Positions 34,849-46,987 of a stretch of 64,000 nt of DNA are shown piece by piece; the stretch's first letter is position 1, and every line of letters begins with the position of its first letter. The stretch covers positions 632,001 to 696,000 of the forward strand of contig CM049315.1 in NCBI GenBank assembly GCA_026874595.1, given 5' to 3'. The notes below the pieces were generated by a model, which had not been told where the DNA came from, searched no databases, and saw only the letters and a program-made list of their open reading frames with translations. The DNA is from Sipunculus nudus (lineage: Eukaryota; Annelida; Sipuncula; Golfingiida; Sipunculidae). Made by a program: the position numbers and the translations under genes.

Positions 34849-35275
34849 CTACTTTTTCAAAGTGTAAGAAATATTTATCAACCTCTTTTCTTGAAAAGGT
34901 TGGACAAGTCTATGGTGTTTAGCAACATCAAAACTGTGAGTTGGGGCAGCACGTAGACTGTGTTCTAGTTTAAGTCTTTCTAACTCCAGTCTTTTTCTTT
35001 TTTCTAGTCTTCCTCTTTCTAACCTTCCTTGCATTTCTAACTTCTTTAATTCCAACTGCATAACAAGGCTGTCATTTGTTGATTTTTCCATTTCACTCTC
35101 TTCAATTAAACATCTGATAACTAGATCTTTTAGCAATGATATCAGGCTTTCTCAAAGTTTTTTTTACACTTGGCCCTAAGTGTTGTCCCAAACGCAATAA
35201 CTGTTACTTTGTCAACTGTTCAATTTGATCAAGGTCGGGATCGTCAACAAACGACTCTGGTTTGAAATCTGCCAT
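34849..35275 (-). pseudogene. Gag N-terminus: start region and charged coiled coil
   Basis: I place the start at ATG 35275-35273 (MADFKPESFVDDPDLDQIE), which the longer frame downstream misses because of a stop and a frame change. A short KKTLRKPD helix follows, then about 45 residues of LELKKLEMQGRLERGRLEKR-type coiled coil. Confidence 0.7.
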
Positions 35276-35424
35276 GTTAAGATGTTAAAACAATAACAAA
35301 AAACACAGAGAGAAATCCTGTCAACGATGTATTGTAAACAATATGTAATCTTGTAAACAATGTATGATAAAACAATGTGTCCAGGTCAAGGCCTAATAAA
35401 TTTTCAAAAGTATTAAGTCTTCCA

Positions 35425-35442
35425 GACGAGCCCACAATTTTA
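35425..35442 (-). promoter_or_regulatory. Primer-binding-site-like sequence
   Basis: After the 5' LTR the minus strand reads TAAAATTG and then TGGGCTCGTCTGG, close to the tRNA-Pro type site but displaced by about eight bases from the LTR. Confidence 0.5.
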
Positions 35443-36271
35443 TGTTAAGTAACCTAACATCAACAGATCACGTATGTGTGATGAACATAAATTTTGTAAT
35501 GTAGAAAAAAAATCAGATTATGTAACACAAGGCAGCGTGAAATGTCTAGGGGAATGAATAAAGAAGTCAGTGGTTTATTGTTATCAAATAACCATAATGT
35601 ATTCTTAAAACAACCCTAACATTACAATACACTGAATCAATACAATGACACAGTATAACAGCAGTATAACAGCAAATCAATACAATCACACAGTAAAAAA
35701 AAAACAAAAACAAAGTGCCCAGTACCTGGACACTACCACTGTCACAGCGACAAGTCCTTTAAAATGTAAAAGCCGAACGAACAGTTCATACAAATTCTCT
35801 CGGAGAATAAGAGTCCAATGTAAAGCTTTTGTAACAATCCCGAAAGTAAACTAAAGACCAAATAAGATTCTTCACAAATCCAGAAGAAAATCTGAAGAAA
35901 ATCTATAATTGCTGCAGTTATCGGAATAGGTCCCACAAACTGACATACACGCTTCTGTGTCCGCTGGAATATTCTCTCACCTATCTCTCGGCTTTAAAAC
36001 ACAGCTTCTATTTATTACCTTTCATCCGAAAACGCAAGAAATTCCCTTTCACGAACAATCAAAAAGAACAACACATGTGCACAGACGCGAACATTCTAGA
36101 CAGGCACGGCACCGAGCTGTTACATTCCGCGAGAGTTCAACCAGTACGGATTAAACTGAGAGTGCAACGCCCGGCCAGGCGAGGCCGCTACAACACGAGT
36201 TACGCCCGTGTCACAATAAAAAAAGACATCTGTAAGACCTGTGCACACAACAAAAAGGGACACCTGTAACA
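35443..36271 (-). repeat. 5' LTR, 829 bp
   Basis: Aligns along its length with 32076-32874, but with many substitutions and small indels, so this insertion is older than the gypsy element at 2-8 kb. The TATA position is degenerate (near 36010). Confidence 0.88.
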
Positions 36272-36605
36272 CAGTGTCATACCTCATTTTAAAGGTAAAG
36301 GTAAAGGTAATTCCGCCGTGACCTCACCGATATGAGAATAAATGTTTAGTGTACACAATATTTTGTGAGATTTTTGCGTGTTTAATGATTGGCCTGGAGG
36401 TTACCATCGAAAACAGCCGAAAAAAACGATTGCTTGGTTGGTTGCCTGGTGCACTGGTCATTCAAAACATGCCATGTATTTTGATCAACCTTCACGATTA
36501 ATTCTATTGTGCATATGATTAACCCCTGCTTTCATTGACGGAGTTAAGCATGTTAGGCCTGACATAAGACGAAGGCTCTGACTCACGTACGTGATCACTA
36601 AATGT

Positions 36606-36847
36606 CAGGGGCGTCAATATAGGGGGGGATGGGGGTACTTTTTGGCAAGGGGGGGATGGCCAATGTTATCATCCCCCCCCCCCACTTTTCACAGAATAAT
36701 ATTATAATATTGCAAATGAAATATATTAATAAATAGATTTGAAGACTTTTCATCCATTTACTAAAAAAATGTTATATCTAAACCTTGCTTTGATTTACAA
36801 AATAACTCATTTTCTAATTACAATATTATAAATATTTGAAATATGAT

Positions 36848-36896
<49 letters not shown>

Positions 36897-37000
36897 TAAA
36901 AGGTCACTCAGAGACGCTGAAAAAAGGAATATATGTGTGTGTGTGTATTTAAATATACAAAGTCATCCCCCCCACCCTGGAAGAAAAATTGACGCCACTG
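36606..37000. mobile_element. Non-autonomous hAT element (395 bp)
   Basis: Terminal inverted repeats CAGGGGCGTCAAT and CAGTGGCGTCAAT (one mismatch in 13) match the hAT consensus CAGKGGCG. A perfect 8-bp target duplication CTAAATGT lies at 36598-36605 and 37001-37008. The interior holds G and C homopolymers and an (AT)n tract (about 36852-36892). There is no transposase. A related sequence lies in reverse orientation at about 55150-55250. Confidence 0.92.
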
Positions 37001-37008
37001 CTAAATGT

Positions 37009-37499
37009 GAACGCTGTATGAAAAGGATGCGTTCAACCCAGGAGGACTAATGACAAAACCTAATACAAAGCGCCCATGTGCGGAAACGGGATGGAGTTGA
37101 ATGGGGGCGGGGGTTTCAGGCCTCAAAATCGGCCTGATACGATTAAAAGGGTTGCGGCGGCTGAAGAGGGGGGACGGATATGAATGTGCACATGTATAGG
37201 GCCTTTATCATAAAGTTCTCACAAATGTTTGTGTGAAGGAAGAACACCAATTTTATATTAAATATATTTATTAACGATTAAAAGGATCATCAGTACCACC
37301 AAACATAGGATTGGGTAAATGTCGGGGAGAGAAGAATGACATGGTGACGAGTGACTAATTGGCCAAATACGTAAACAACGGGCTAGGTGTGTAAACCATC
37401 CCGCCTGATGAGTAAGGCCCTTGCTGGTAGTGATTATGTAACCGGTCATCACGGTCGTAAGTATGATTGATGGACCGTGCACAACTTTTATCCAAAGAT
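37009..37499. other. Gene-free; start of a diverged direct repeat
   Basis: No gene seen. From about 37420 the sequence resembles 46670-46740 (shared 'ggtcatcacgg', 'ggaccgtgcaca'); see the direct-repeat entries. Confidence 0.5.
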
Positions 37500-38080
37500 T
37501 AAAGCGGCATGAAGAAGAAGAAGAAGAAGAAAGTTTATTCTGGAAATAAAGGCCACAGGCCCATAGTTCCTACAATACAATCATTTAAAAGTCTTATTAT
37601 ACAAGCAAAAATGGAGAGTTCACAGTTATGATCAATTTAAATTTAAATTGTAAACAAACAATCAAACAAAAAACAAACAAAGAATAATAATAATAAGTAA
37701 ATAAACATCTAACCAAGTAACACTGTATCTTAAAACTATTAAAATAATAATCTATAATCAATAGACATCCTTAACTTCAATTTTACATGCTATTAAAAGA
37801 TAATTTCCAATACCAAATTCAAGCACTTACACAACTAAAATATATACATGTACATGCAAGACATTTTACTTCTAATATGTCTCATTTTTTTTTAATATAA
37901 CTATACTTTCCTTTATTAACCTTAATATATTAACCTCTAGTCAAGCAATATACATATTCAAACCAATATATTTATATGTATATACTTTCTACTGACTATT
38001 GCTGAATGGATTGAATCTGGGTAAGGGATCATTTCTTTAAAATATTTACAGTTTTAATATTTCTAGAAAAATGACAATGT

Positions 38081-38716
38081 CTAGTTTTCAATTACTGTTG
38101 ATCTCCTTTTAAAACTATAAAACATGTAAGCTGCTAAATTTGTTATTTGGAATAAGTTATCAAAATTTAATATCAACTTGAAGTTATATTCATTTGGTTC
38201 ATGGAATTTCTTTGGTATATATTTGTTCCGCAGATCAGTATATAAAGAACATTCCAATAGAAAATGAGTTTCATCCTCAATTATATTATATCCATTTTTT
38301 AAACAAAATAAACATATTCTCTCTTCTCTCGGGATACCTTTATGTCGACCATTTTCTACTGCCAATGTATGATTTGCACATCTAAATTTTGCTAAAGCAG
38401 TTCTATAACCTTTATTTGTGACACATAAATATTTTTCAATGGTAAGCATGGACTTGAATACACCATAATAATACAACTTACTACAGTCCGTAATATCATT
38501 ATGCCACTTTTGTTGTGCCATATCTATAATCGTCTGTTTAATACTAATGATAAAGTGGTCAACATTACCAACATCTTGAGCCATCCAAATATATCCAAAT
38601 CCAGCTTGAAATAACAATGATCTTACATGTGTAACCCAAGTTGTTTTCCCCCTGTCATCTAGCTGGTATAAAATATTATATATGTGTTTTGGATACCGCT
38701 TGTCATCCATATACAA
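38081..38716 (-). pseudogene. LINE C-terminal region
   Basis: A helical region and a cysteine/histidine cluster (CFLKNGYNIIEDETHFLLEC), typical of the zinc-binding C-terminus of many LINE ORF2 proteins. It overlaps the previous frame, so a frame change lies near 38690. Confidence 0.7.
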
Positions 38717-39015
38717 AGCTTAATCCAATACTTCAAACTTTGGATGGAGTATTTTATAAATAAAGGAAATCGACCACATTCACCTAAAACTGTTACATTA
38801 GGAGCATTTGATCCAACATTTAAAACAAATTTACAGAATTTATACTGTACTCTCTCTATTAATTCAACTGTGGTGTAACCCCAAAGTTCACAACCATATA
38901 ATAAAATTGGTACCACCATGTTATCAAATAAATTGAAAAGTTGTTTCCCATTTAAATGATGACTCCTTTGCTTGAAACTTTTGATGACACAGACTGCTTT
39001 ATAAGCTTGCATCAC
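38659..39015 (-). pseudogene. LINE thumb region
   Basis: Contains PILLYGCELWGYTTVELIERVQYKF and LGECGRFPL, standard motifs downstream of RT in LINE ORF2. A stop near 39070 separates it from the palm. Confidence 0.75.
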
Positions 39016-39069
39016 TTGTTGCTGTTGAGTTTTGGTCCAGGATAATTTACATGTAAAGATAATGCCAAG

Positions 39070-39663
39070 TTATTTATAATATGAAACTACATTTAACTGT
39101 TTATCTCCTAAATACCACTTCTCTGTTTTACGAAGAATGCCTCCCCTTCTGAAAACCATAATTATGGTCTTATCTATATTAACTTTCATACCATACTTTT
39201 TGCAAAATACTTTCAAGTGATCAATCTGTTTTTGTAATCTCCCAACTGTATCTGAAAAATTGACAATGTCGTCAGCAAACATTAGCATCATTAAATTTGG
39301 TATATTTTCATTTATATAAATTCCCTGACAGTTTGAAGTATTCAAAAGATGATAAAACCCATTTATAAATAAGGAAAATAACAAAGGGCTCACCTTACAT
39401 CCCTGCCTTGTTCCAAGAGAACACTTAAAATATTCAGTGGTTCCACTGCCAGTAAGAATGCACGACTTCATTTTGGTATACATTGATTTAAGCACCTTTA
39501 ATATTTTTCCATTTATTCCTTTTTTCAGTAACACACACCATAGAATATTATGTTGAACACAGTCAAATGCTTTGGAAAAATCAATAAATACACAGTAAAA
39601 CCTCCCTCTACGTTTTATTAAATATCTATGTATTATACCCTGTAAAACAAAAGCATTGTCCAC
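39070..39663 (-). pseudogene. LINE reverse transcriptase palm
   Basis: RT motifs in order: YCVFIDFSKAFD (first catalytic Asp), LGTRQGCKVSPLLFSLFIN, LMLMFADDIVNFSD (catalytic FADD), and VNIDKTIIMVF. All catalytic positions are intact. Confidence 0.88.
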
Positions 39664-39728
39664 GGTACAATATCCTTTGCGGTATCCTGCTTGTGCTTCT
39701 GATAATAGTTCATGTTCATTAACATACT

Positions 39729-40217
39729 CTAAAAGACGGTTATTAAAAATTTTAGAAAATATTTTCCCATAAAATTTAGTAAGGAGATACCTCTATTATT
39801 TCCAGGATCATTACTTTGGCCATTTTTATACAAGGGATAGATTATAGCTTTACTCCATTCTTCTGGGTAAAAACCTGAATTTAGTATCATATTAAACAGT
39901 TTTTCTAATGAGGGAAGTATAAATTTTAAAATATATTTAATTATATCCAGAGAAATGCCATCTGGACCTGGTGACTTGCCAGATGGCACCTGTTTAACAA
40001 CTACAACAATATCTGAAATTCTAATTTTGTCATTTAAGGACCCACACTTTATATTTTCACCAAAGTGTGTTTCAAAATATTCATCAACTATTACCTGGAA
40101 CTCATTATTTACTTCATGCCTAGAATTATTTAGTAAATTTCTGAAATACTCAATCCAAACTCTTCCGCCAATATTATTAACTTTTCTTTGTCTCTTAAAA
40201 TTTTTTATGAGCTTCCA
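39729..40217 (-). pseudogene. LINE reverse transcriptase fingers
   Basis: The frame reaches the 5' truncation point at 40217. Motifs: VPSGKSPGPDGISLDIIKY, EEWSKAIIYPLYK, and GNNRGISLLNFMGK. It is separated from the palm by a break near 39700. Confidence 0.83.
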
Positions 40218-40230
40218 TAAAGCGGCATGA

Positions 40231-40860
40231 CCTCAAGTCGAACGACAGGGCTATCGCGCTTGATGAGTTAAGCCTCTTCCAACCTCCTCGAATTTGGCAC
40301 CAAATCACCACGCACTGACATCATAATATAACGGAAAGCTTAGGTGTCTTAATGATTTTTAACTACTTACAAACAAACTAGGATAAAGGTTTGGATGTAA
40401 TGACACTATGAAGATTTGTAAAATTATTTTCAAGAAGATTTGTATTGTGGTTATTGATCAAACTAAATTTGAACTATAATAATTTGAAGAAGCTGAATCA
40501 AATTACATTTTTTTTAAATGTTATAATTTATATGTAAACAAACGAAGATGTTTTTGCAGTAAGTAAACCATGAATATTTGTAGATTTGTTTAAAGGGCAA
40601 TTTTGTATTGTGAAATTGTATTGGTTGAAAAAAAATTGAACCATAATAGTTTAAAGAAGCTGAATATATTATACAGTTTTGTCATACTTAAACATACTGT
40701 CAACATAATAAATTATGAATTTCCTATTTTTATTATTAGAGAATAATACGAGCCATAAGCAGATTGATCTTAAAATAATTATCTTATATCAAATTGAGAG
40801 TTGAATCAATTAACATTTTAACCAATATTTTAAGAATACAGATATTTTACACCCGATTAA
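40231..40860. repeat. Left copy of a diverged direct repeat
   Basis: Matches 46155-46650 in the same orientation ('tcgaatttggc'-like start, 'gatttgtattgtggttattg', 'aatttgaagaagctgaatca', 'gtttttgcagt'). It was later split by the LINE at 37.5-40.2 kb. Confidence 0.75.
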
Positions 40861-41500
40861 AGCAGTCGTCTGTCAGGACTTTAAGAAGTGGACGTCGTAT
40901 TTGCAACTATAAAACTAAGCCGTAATTGTCTAATTATTAAAAGCAAATGAGACATATATTATCAGTGTTTCAATCTGGATCACTTTTGTCAAATTAAAAT
41001 AACTGGAGAAGTTGAGTAAAGTGTTGTTATGGTGTACTTTTACTTCTATCTTCTTCGTTTTGACATTACAATAGCTATATATCCCATATAATGATATCTA
41101 ACAATCCAGTACATTGTTAATATGTTAGTCTAGGACGCCCTTCTGTCTTTTTCATAATCTGATAATTTTTCGAACATATCAGTGGTCATCTTCATTTTTA
41201 TTTATCGATGGACTTGAGATATATATATACTCGGCCTGATTTCAAGTCGAGTCCAAGCCCCAGTCAATGACTCTCGAGTCCCATTTTGGGAAAAGTTATC
41301 AAAAGTCCGAGTTTCGATTTCTGGCTGCTTTATCGCATTTCAAGATTCAGGCAGCCACGGCCAGTATCAGCATTTCGTTTACAGCGCAGCTGTAACTATG
41401 AGTCTGGTTGCAGACCAGAATACAGAGTAACAAATTACCTTTACGGCGATGGCGTAGCAAAATTAAATGATCGGAGGAGCATCGTCCACAAGTCGCAGAT
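40861..41500. other. Gene-free spacer
   Basis: No supported gene; a 91-residue frame at 41286-41561 has no recognisable domain. Confidence 0.4.
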
Positions 41501-42845
41501 CATAGGCCATGGGCTAGTGGGGGTCATAGTGCACCCCCCCCCCCCTTGTGATTTACTTTAATGGGTATTTTCATGTAGCCCTAGGTCTAACAAGTCAGAA
41601 AATTGATGTTGCCAGCAAAAAGAAAAAAACCGGGACGGAAGATACCTCCCATGGACTTTTGAACCACGCCTTCTTTTTACAGCTGGAGGTAGATAATTAG
41701 GGGTATGGAAAATCAAAACAACCCTAACTTTGCAACTCTTCACCAAAATATTTCAATTGAAAATGCTTGAAATGCAAGAACTACAAGTCCAAGCAAATGA
41801 TATACATTAATTCTGTAAAAAGGTTATTAGAATTCAAAAGGTCACAAACTTTGACCTTTACCTATAATTTCTTGCATTATCAGGGTTTATTTATCGCCAA
41901 GACCATATAAAGATTTTTTTTATTAATAATTAATTAAAAGAAAGTTTACATGGTATATTTAATACCTGATGTCAAATAGTTTGAAAAGAAGTAGTGATTA
42001 ACCCGCGGTATGTGAGATATTTCTGCCCTTTTACATCCTTTTTGTACCTATTGCTGAATGTGTCGAATAGGAGTAAGGCAAAATCTAACAAGAGGTTCTT
42101 TGAAATCTTTCATTGAATCTTTAGAAATGACCACAAAAGATGATATTTGAGTTCATCTATAAAATGAAACATAAATTATGCAAATATTTTCATCGAAGAG
42201 TTTGTTGAAGTCAAAAGTAAACAATGGTTGACCTTACCAACACCACAGCTGTTTTGTTACACATGGTCGTTATAAAGCGTGCATGAACTTTTACTATTGA
42301 AACAAATTTATATTTCTTTCTATCTCTCAATTAACACATTTCCAGTAAACATTTATCCTAATTTTTATCGGTTTGTATCATATATCATGACAGTTATTAA
42401 TTATGTTCTTAGATAGTTGTCACTGGTTCATTGATCTCTGATAACAGCAAAACCATTATTTTAATTTGACTAGTAACAGCCAATGTATTATTATTTTTTT
42501 TTCATAAATACGCTTATATCACATATATCCATTTCTATCTCTAGTATAAAATATAGGTTATTATAATTCATATGATAATAAATAACAATTCTCTAATTCA
42601 TTACATATGATTAATATTATATCTCACTCGGAAATATTACTGAGGTCGTCATAGTATAATAATTGTGATAATTGATTAAAAATTGCAATTTTATTAATGA
42701 AGCGATCTTTTATACTTATACTTTAATGGCCTGCCTCCATGCATTGTGGTTGACTTTGGTAGTCTAGTTTATTTTTTTATGGACATCTGTCAGTCATATT
42801 TTTTACTTATGACTGTCTGTATGTCTATTCGTTCGCTTGTCATGT

Positions 42846-42870
42846 CTGACTATCTATCTATCTATCTATC
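42846..42870. repeat. (TATC)n microsatellite
   Basis: Five to six TATC units inside the left palindrome arm. Confidence 0.9.
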
Positions 42871-44214
42871 ATGTTGACCGAAAAATACTCTGTGACAGGC
42901 TGGCTCACTATCTTACCGGTACACCTGTTTCTCATTTTGACTCTGATCAAATGATTCTATCTCTTGCGGTACATCTTACTTTCTGTTTGAGCAAAGGTCT
43001 ATCTCTCTGACTAAATGTCTGACTGACAGGCAGTTTGTCTTTAAAGTATTCGAGCAATTGCATAGTCCATAAAATACAGAAAAACTGCCATATGGGTTGT
43101 CAGTCAGTCAGATTATCACAGATAGTGAGTAGAGAGTCAGATACGAATGTCAGACCAGCTATATCTCTGGGAGGATATTTGCCTGATAGTCGGATTGATG
43201 ACTATAGCTCTAGCGGCGTTCAGTATGTTTGATTAATTTGCTAACACTCTGGTAGTCCAGGAGCATGACGGTCTATATACCAATGTTTCTGGTCAATAGG
43301 TGGTCAGTTATTTTCTGACTAACAGACTGGTAATCCACAAGACGGCGCCCCCTTTGTTCAACGAAACATAAATGCTAGAGTAGAGCTTTAGTCATCAATC
43401 TGACTATCAGGTATATATCATTCCAGAGAACTTTTCAGGCAAATGGGCCACCAGGGAACTCAGTCAGAAAGTTGTCTAGTAGACAACACAATAGATAAAT
43501 AATAAATATGTCAAACAGGCTGGCCATTACAGAGCTGGTCCGTCAAAAGGTCCATGACAGATGAGTTAACAGCTAGAGTCTTAGCCAGGTGGTGGGAATG
43601 GTTTGCCACCAGAGCTAGTCAAAATCAAGTCAGATATCAGTGACTGCCTGACAAGCTTTGTGAAGGTCTCTATTTCTTATCTGACTATCTACTAACTATT
43701 TGTGGTAGTCTGACTGATTGGCAATCCCACTGGCAGTGGTTTTGTATTTTCAATGGACTATGCAGTTGCTCGAATACTAATTAGACAAACTGCCTGTCAG
43801 TCAGACAGTAAGTCAGACAGAGAGACATTTACTCAAACAGATAGTAAGATGTACTGCAAGAGAGACAGTCATTTGATCAGAGAGTCAAAATGAGAAACCG
43901 GTTTACCGGTTAGATATAATATAATAGTGAGCCAGTCTGTCGGAGAGTTTTTCAGTCAGGAAGATGATAGTCGGGTAGACAGATAGTCAGACAAAACAGA
44001 CGAACGAATAGACTTACAGACAGTCATAAGAGGTCCATAAATATAATAAACTACACTGACAAAGTCCGCACAAATGACAGAGGCAAGTCAATAAAGGGAA
44101 AAGCATAAAAAAATATAAAGATCGCTTCATTTATAAAATTGCAATTTTACTCAATTATCATCATATGCCGACATCAGTAATATATCCTTGTGAGAAAAAA
44201 ATATTAATCATATG

Positions 44215-44830
44215 TAATTATGTCTTCCCTCCCACGGGGAAACATATAGTGTTTGGGTCTGTCGTCGTCATCGTCATCGTCTGTGTCATATTTTGTGAAC
44301 GTGATAACATTTGAACGACTCAACATTTTTCATGAAATTTACATTTGAGCTGTTTCTAAGAAAATCTCCGAGGAGTTCGAAAACCGGTGACCATGACCTT
44401 CATCATTAAGGTCAAATACTCCGAAATAAATTTTTTTTGTGAACCCCATAACTTTTGAAGAATTGAATATTTTTCCCTACAATTTGGAAGCACTTATTGT
44501 TTAAACCAAGTTCCTTAAGGAACTCGAAAACCGGTAACCTTGACCTTGATCTTGAAGGTTAATCGGTCAGAATAGAAAGTATTTGTGAATATTATAACTT
44601 TTGAATCACTTGATATATTTTCATGAAATTCAACTTGAGAAATGTCTCTACCAGTATCTCGGACCAATTAAAAATCTGGTGACCTTGACCTTCTTCATCA
44701 AGGTTATATTGGATGAAATAAAACATTGTGAATCCGATAACTTGTGAGGTATCACATATTTTTCCTCAAATTTGAAACACTATTGTTTTATTCGAATTTC
44801 CTAAGGAGCTCGATAACTGGTGACAAACAG
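44215..44830. repeat. Tandem repeat of about 165 bp in the right palindrome arm
   Basis: Three to four degenerate units, each with 'gtgaccttgaccttc'-like, 'gtgaa…ataacttttga' and 'atttttcatgaaatt' words. The equivalent position of the left arm lacks them, so they entered after the palindrome formed. A single related unit occurs near 47060-47260. Confidence 0.75.
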
Positions 44831-45521
44831 TTATAATGGTGTTGGTAGGGCCAACCATTGTTTACTTTTGACTTCAATAAACTTGATGAAACTTTTTACA
44901 TAATTTGATGTTTCATTTTATAGATGAACTCAAATATCATCTTTTGTGGTCATTTATAAAGATTCAATGAAAGATTTCAAAGAACCTCTTGTTAGATTTT
45001 GCCTTACTCCTATTCGACACATTCAGCAATAGGTACAAAAAGTATGTAAGAGTGCAGAAATATCTCACATACCACGGGGTAATCACTACTTCTTTTCAAA
45101 CTATTTGACTCCAGGTATTAAAAAGACACATGTAAACCTTCATTTAAATTAATTTTCGAAAAAAAAAACTTTATATGGTCTGTGCGATAAATAACCCTGA
45201 TAATACAAGAAATAATAAGTAAAGGTCAAAGTTTGTGACCTTTTGACCTCTAGTCTTATCATTGCATATCATTTGCATGAACTTGTAGACCGTGACAAGG
45301 CAATCATTTTAAGTTGTTATTTGAAATATTTTGTTGAATAGTTGCAAAGTAAGGGCTGTTTGAATTTTCCATAGCCCTAATTATCTTCCTCCGGCTTTGA
45401 AGTAGGCTTTTTTTTGCTGGCAACATCAAATTTCTGACTCGTTAGACCTAGGGCTACATGAAATTACCCAACAAAGTAAATCACAAGAGGGTGCACTATT
45501 ATCCCCACTAGCCCATGGCCT

Positions 45522-46154
45522 ATCAGTCGTGGAGATGTCGTACACGTATCATAAATTAGACGTCGTAAAGGAGTCGTGAGCATTCTTAAAAGTTTCGTGT
45601 CATATCGTGCTGGCTTCTTGTCACTGTCTTAGCAAATTGTACTGGCATCTTACTCCTCTTGTACAACATCGTTTTTGTACTTTTATCATTTTTTTATCAG
45701 TCACAGGCCGATTGGCCACGAATCGCCACGAATTCAACATCGTGGCGGTTCGGCGTCAAATTCGTGAAAGTGGGAACGGCGCTTAAAGCCCCGTTCCCAC
45801 TTTCACGAATTTGACGCCGAATCTCCACGAACATACATCATTAAAATTCGTAGGGACGTCGTGGGAGTGTCGTAGATGATGTCTTGAACATTGGTAATGT
45901 TCGTAGCGAGGTCTTGAGCACTAAGAAATTCGTGGCGCAATTTTTGAAATGTTCAAAAATTAAGCTTTGTCGTCACAAGTCGTAGCTAAGTCGTAACAAT
46001 TTCTTGGTAAATCGTATGAGAGTCTTCATAATTCTTGTAAATTCGTGATGTAAAACAATGTCACGAATGCTCACGAAGGACAATGACATCGACACGACTT
46101 CAACACGACTACAATACGACTACCACAAGAACCTCTCAAGAGAGAGTCACGTTC
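45522..46154. repeat. TCGTA/ACGAC-rich block with 30-bp perfect hairpin
   Basis: The left and middle parts are rich in TCGTA/TTCGT words, the right part in their complement (ACGACT, ACGAAT). A perfect 30-bp inverted repeat lies at 45750-45779 and 45791-45820 with an 11-bp loop. Its right arm resembles the start of the direct repeat at 46155, so it may be a terminal repeat of an element. No gene. Confidence 0.75.
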
Positions 46155-46770
46155 ATGAAGCCCCTTCCTACTTCCACGAATTTGGTGACGAATCAACAAG
46201 AACTAACATGATAATGTAACGGAAAATTTTATTTTCTTCGTGATTTTTAACTTCTTACAAACCAATGAGGAATAAGGTTTAGAAGTAAGAACACTGTGTA
46301 GATTTGTAAATTTGTTTTAAAGAAGATTTGTATTGTGGTTATTGGTTCCAACTAAATTTGAACTAAAATAATTTGAAGAAGCTGAATCAAATTACGTTTC
46401 CTTTGTAATTTGTAACTTCTTTGTAAACAAACAAGGAAGTTTTTGCAGTGAGTAAACCATGTAGATTCGTAAATTTGTTTTAAAGACTTTTTTTATCGTG
46501 GATATTGGTTGACAAAATAAATTTGAACCAAAACAGTTTAAAGAAGCTTAATATATTATACAGTTTCGTCATACTTAAACATATGGTCAATATAATAAAT
46601 TATGAATTTCCTTTTTACTACGGGAGAATAAACTGAGCCTAACACAAATTGATATTAAGGGCCTTGTCTGTATTAATTACGTGTAACTGGTCACCACGGC
46701 TCAATAACGATTGACGGGCTGTGCACATCTGTTTTCAAAACATTCAAGAGACATGACTTCGAGTTTAGCG
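46155..46770. repeat. Right copy of the diverged direct repeat
   Basis: Same orientation as 40231-40860. Bases 46670-46770 also match the stretch interrupted by the LINE (37430-37512 joined to 40231-40262). Confidence 0.75.
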
Positions 46771-46954
46771 AACAAAATACTAGCTAGGGACCAACAAAAT
46801 ACCTCGACACATCAGGTTTATAGACATCTGAGTTCGACACAAAAGGAGTTTTTTTTAGTAAGGTTTTAACTGCTTTTTGCACGAACTCCACATTCGACTT
46901 CGACACAGACGGGAATTCAATTTAACTGAGTTTGACACAACAAGGTTTCACTGA

Positions 46955-46987
<33 letters not shown>

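Larger units (their letters stand above)
32076..36271 (-). mobile_element. LTR retrotransposon with SCAN-like Gag and protease, internally deleted
   Basis: Two LTRs (32076-32874 and 35443-36271) begin TGTT and end TAACA. A 4-bp CAGT duplication lies at 32072-32075 and 36272-36275 (ACAGT if the last A is assigned to the host). The 2.57-kb interior encodes, from the right, a Gag with coiled coil and SCAN-like domain, a zinc knuckle, an aspartic protease and a scrap of RNase H. RT core and integrase are absent. A polypurine tract and a primer-site-like sequence are in place. The copy cannot move on its own. Confidence 0.88.
37513..40217 (-). mobile_element. 5'-truncated LINE, 2.7 kb
   Basis: A 13-bp target duplication (taaagcggcatga) lies at 37500-37512 and 40218-40230. 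On the minus strand the element starts within the linker before RT, runs through RT and the C-terminal region, a 3' UTR of about 500 bp, and ends in a TTC microsatellite. 5' truncation and a long target duplication are the hallmarks of target-primed reverse transcription. The RT is clearly distinct from the CR1 at 10-13 kb; its clade was not determined. Confidence 0.92.
41503..45521. repeat. 4-kb imperfect palindrome (foldback-like)
   Basis: Matching inverted segments: 41503-41600 with 45440-45521 ('cataggccatgggctagtg'), 42199-42243 with 44838-44895 ('aagtcaaaagtaaacaatgg'), 42690-42850 with 43990-44130, 43020-43085 with 43730-43810, and 43181-43213 with 43373-43413. Arms are rich in GTCTGAC/TATC words. 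The arms differ by insertions, one of which is the tandem block at 44215-44830. No coding frame of note. Confidence 0.85.
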
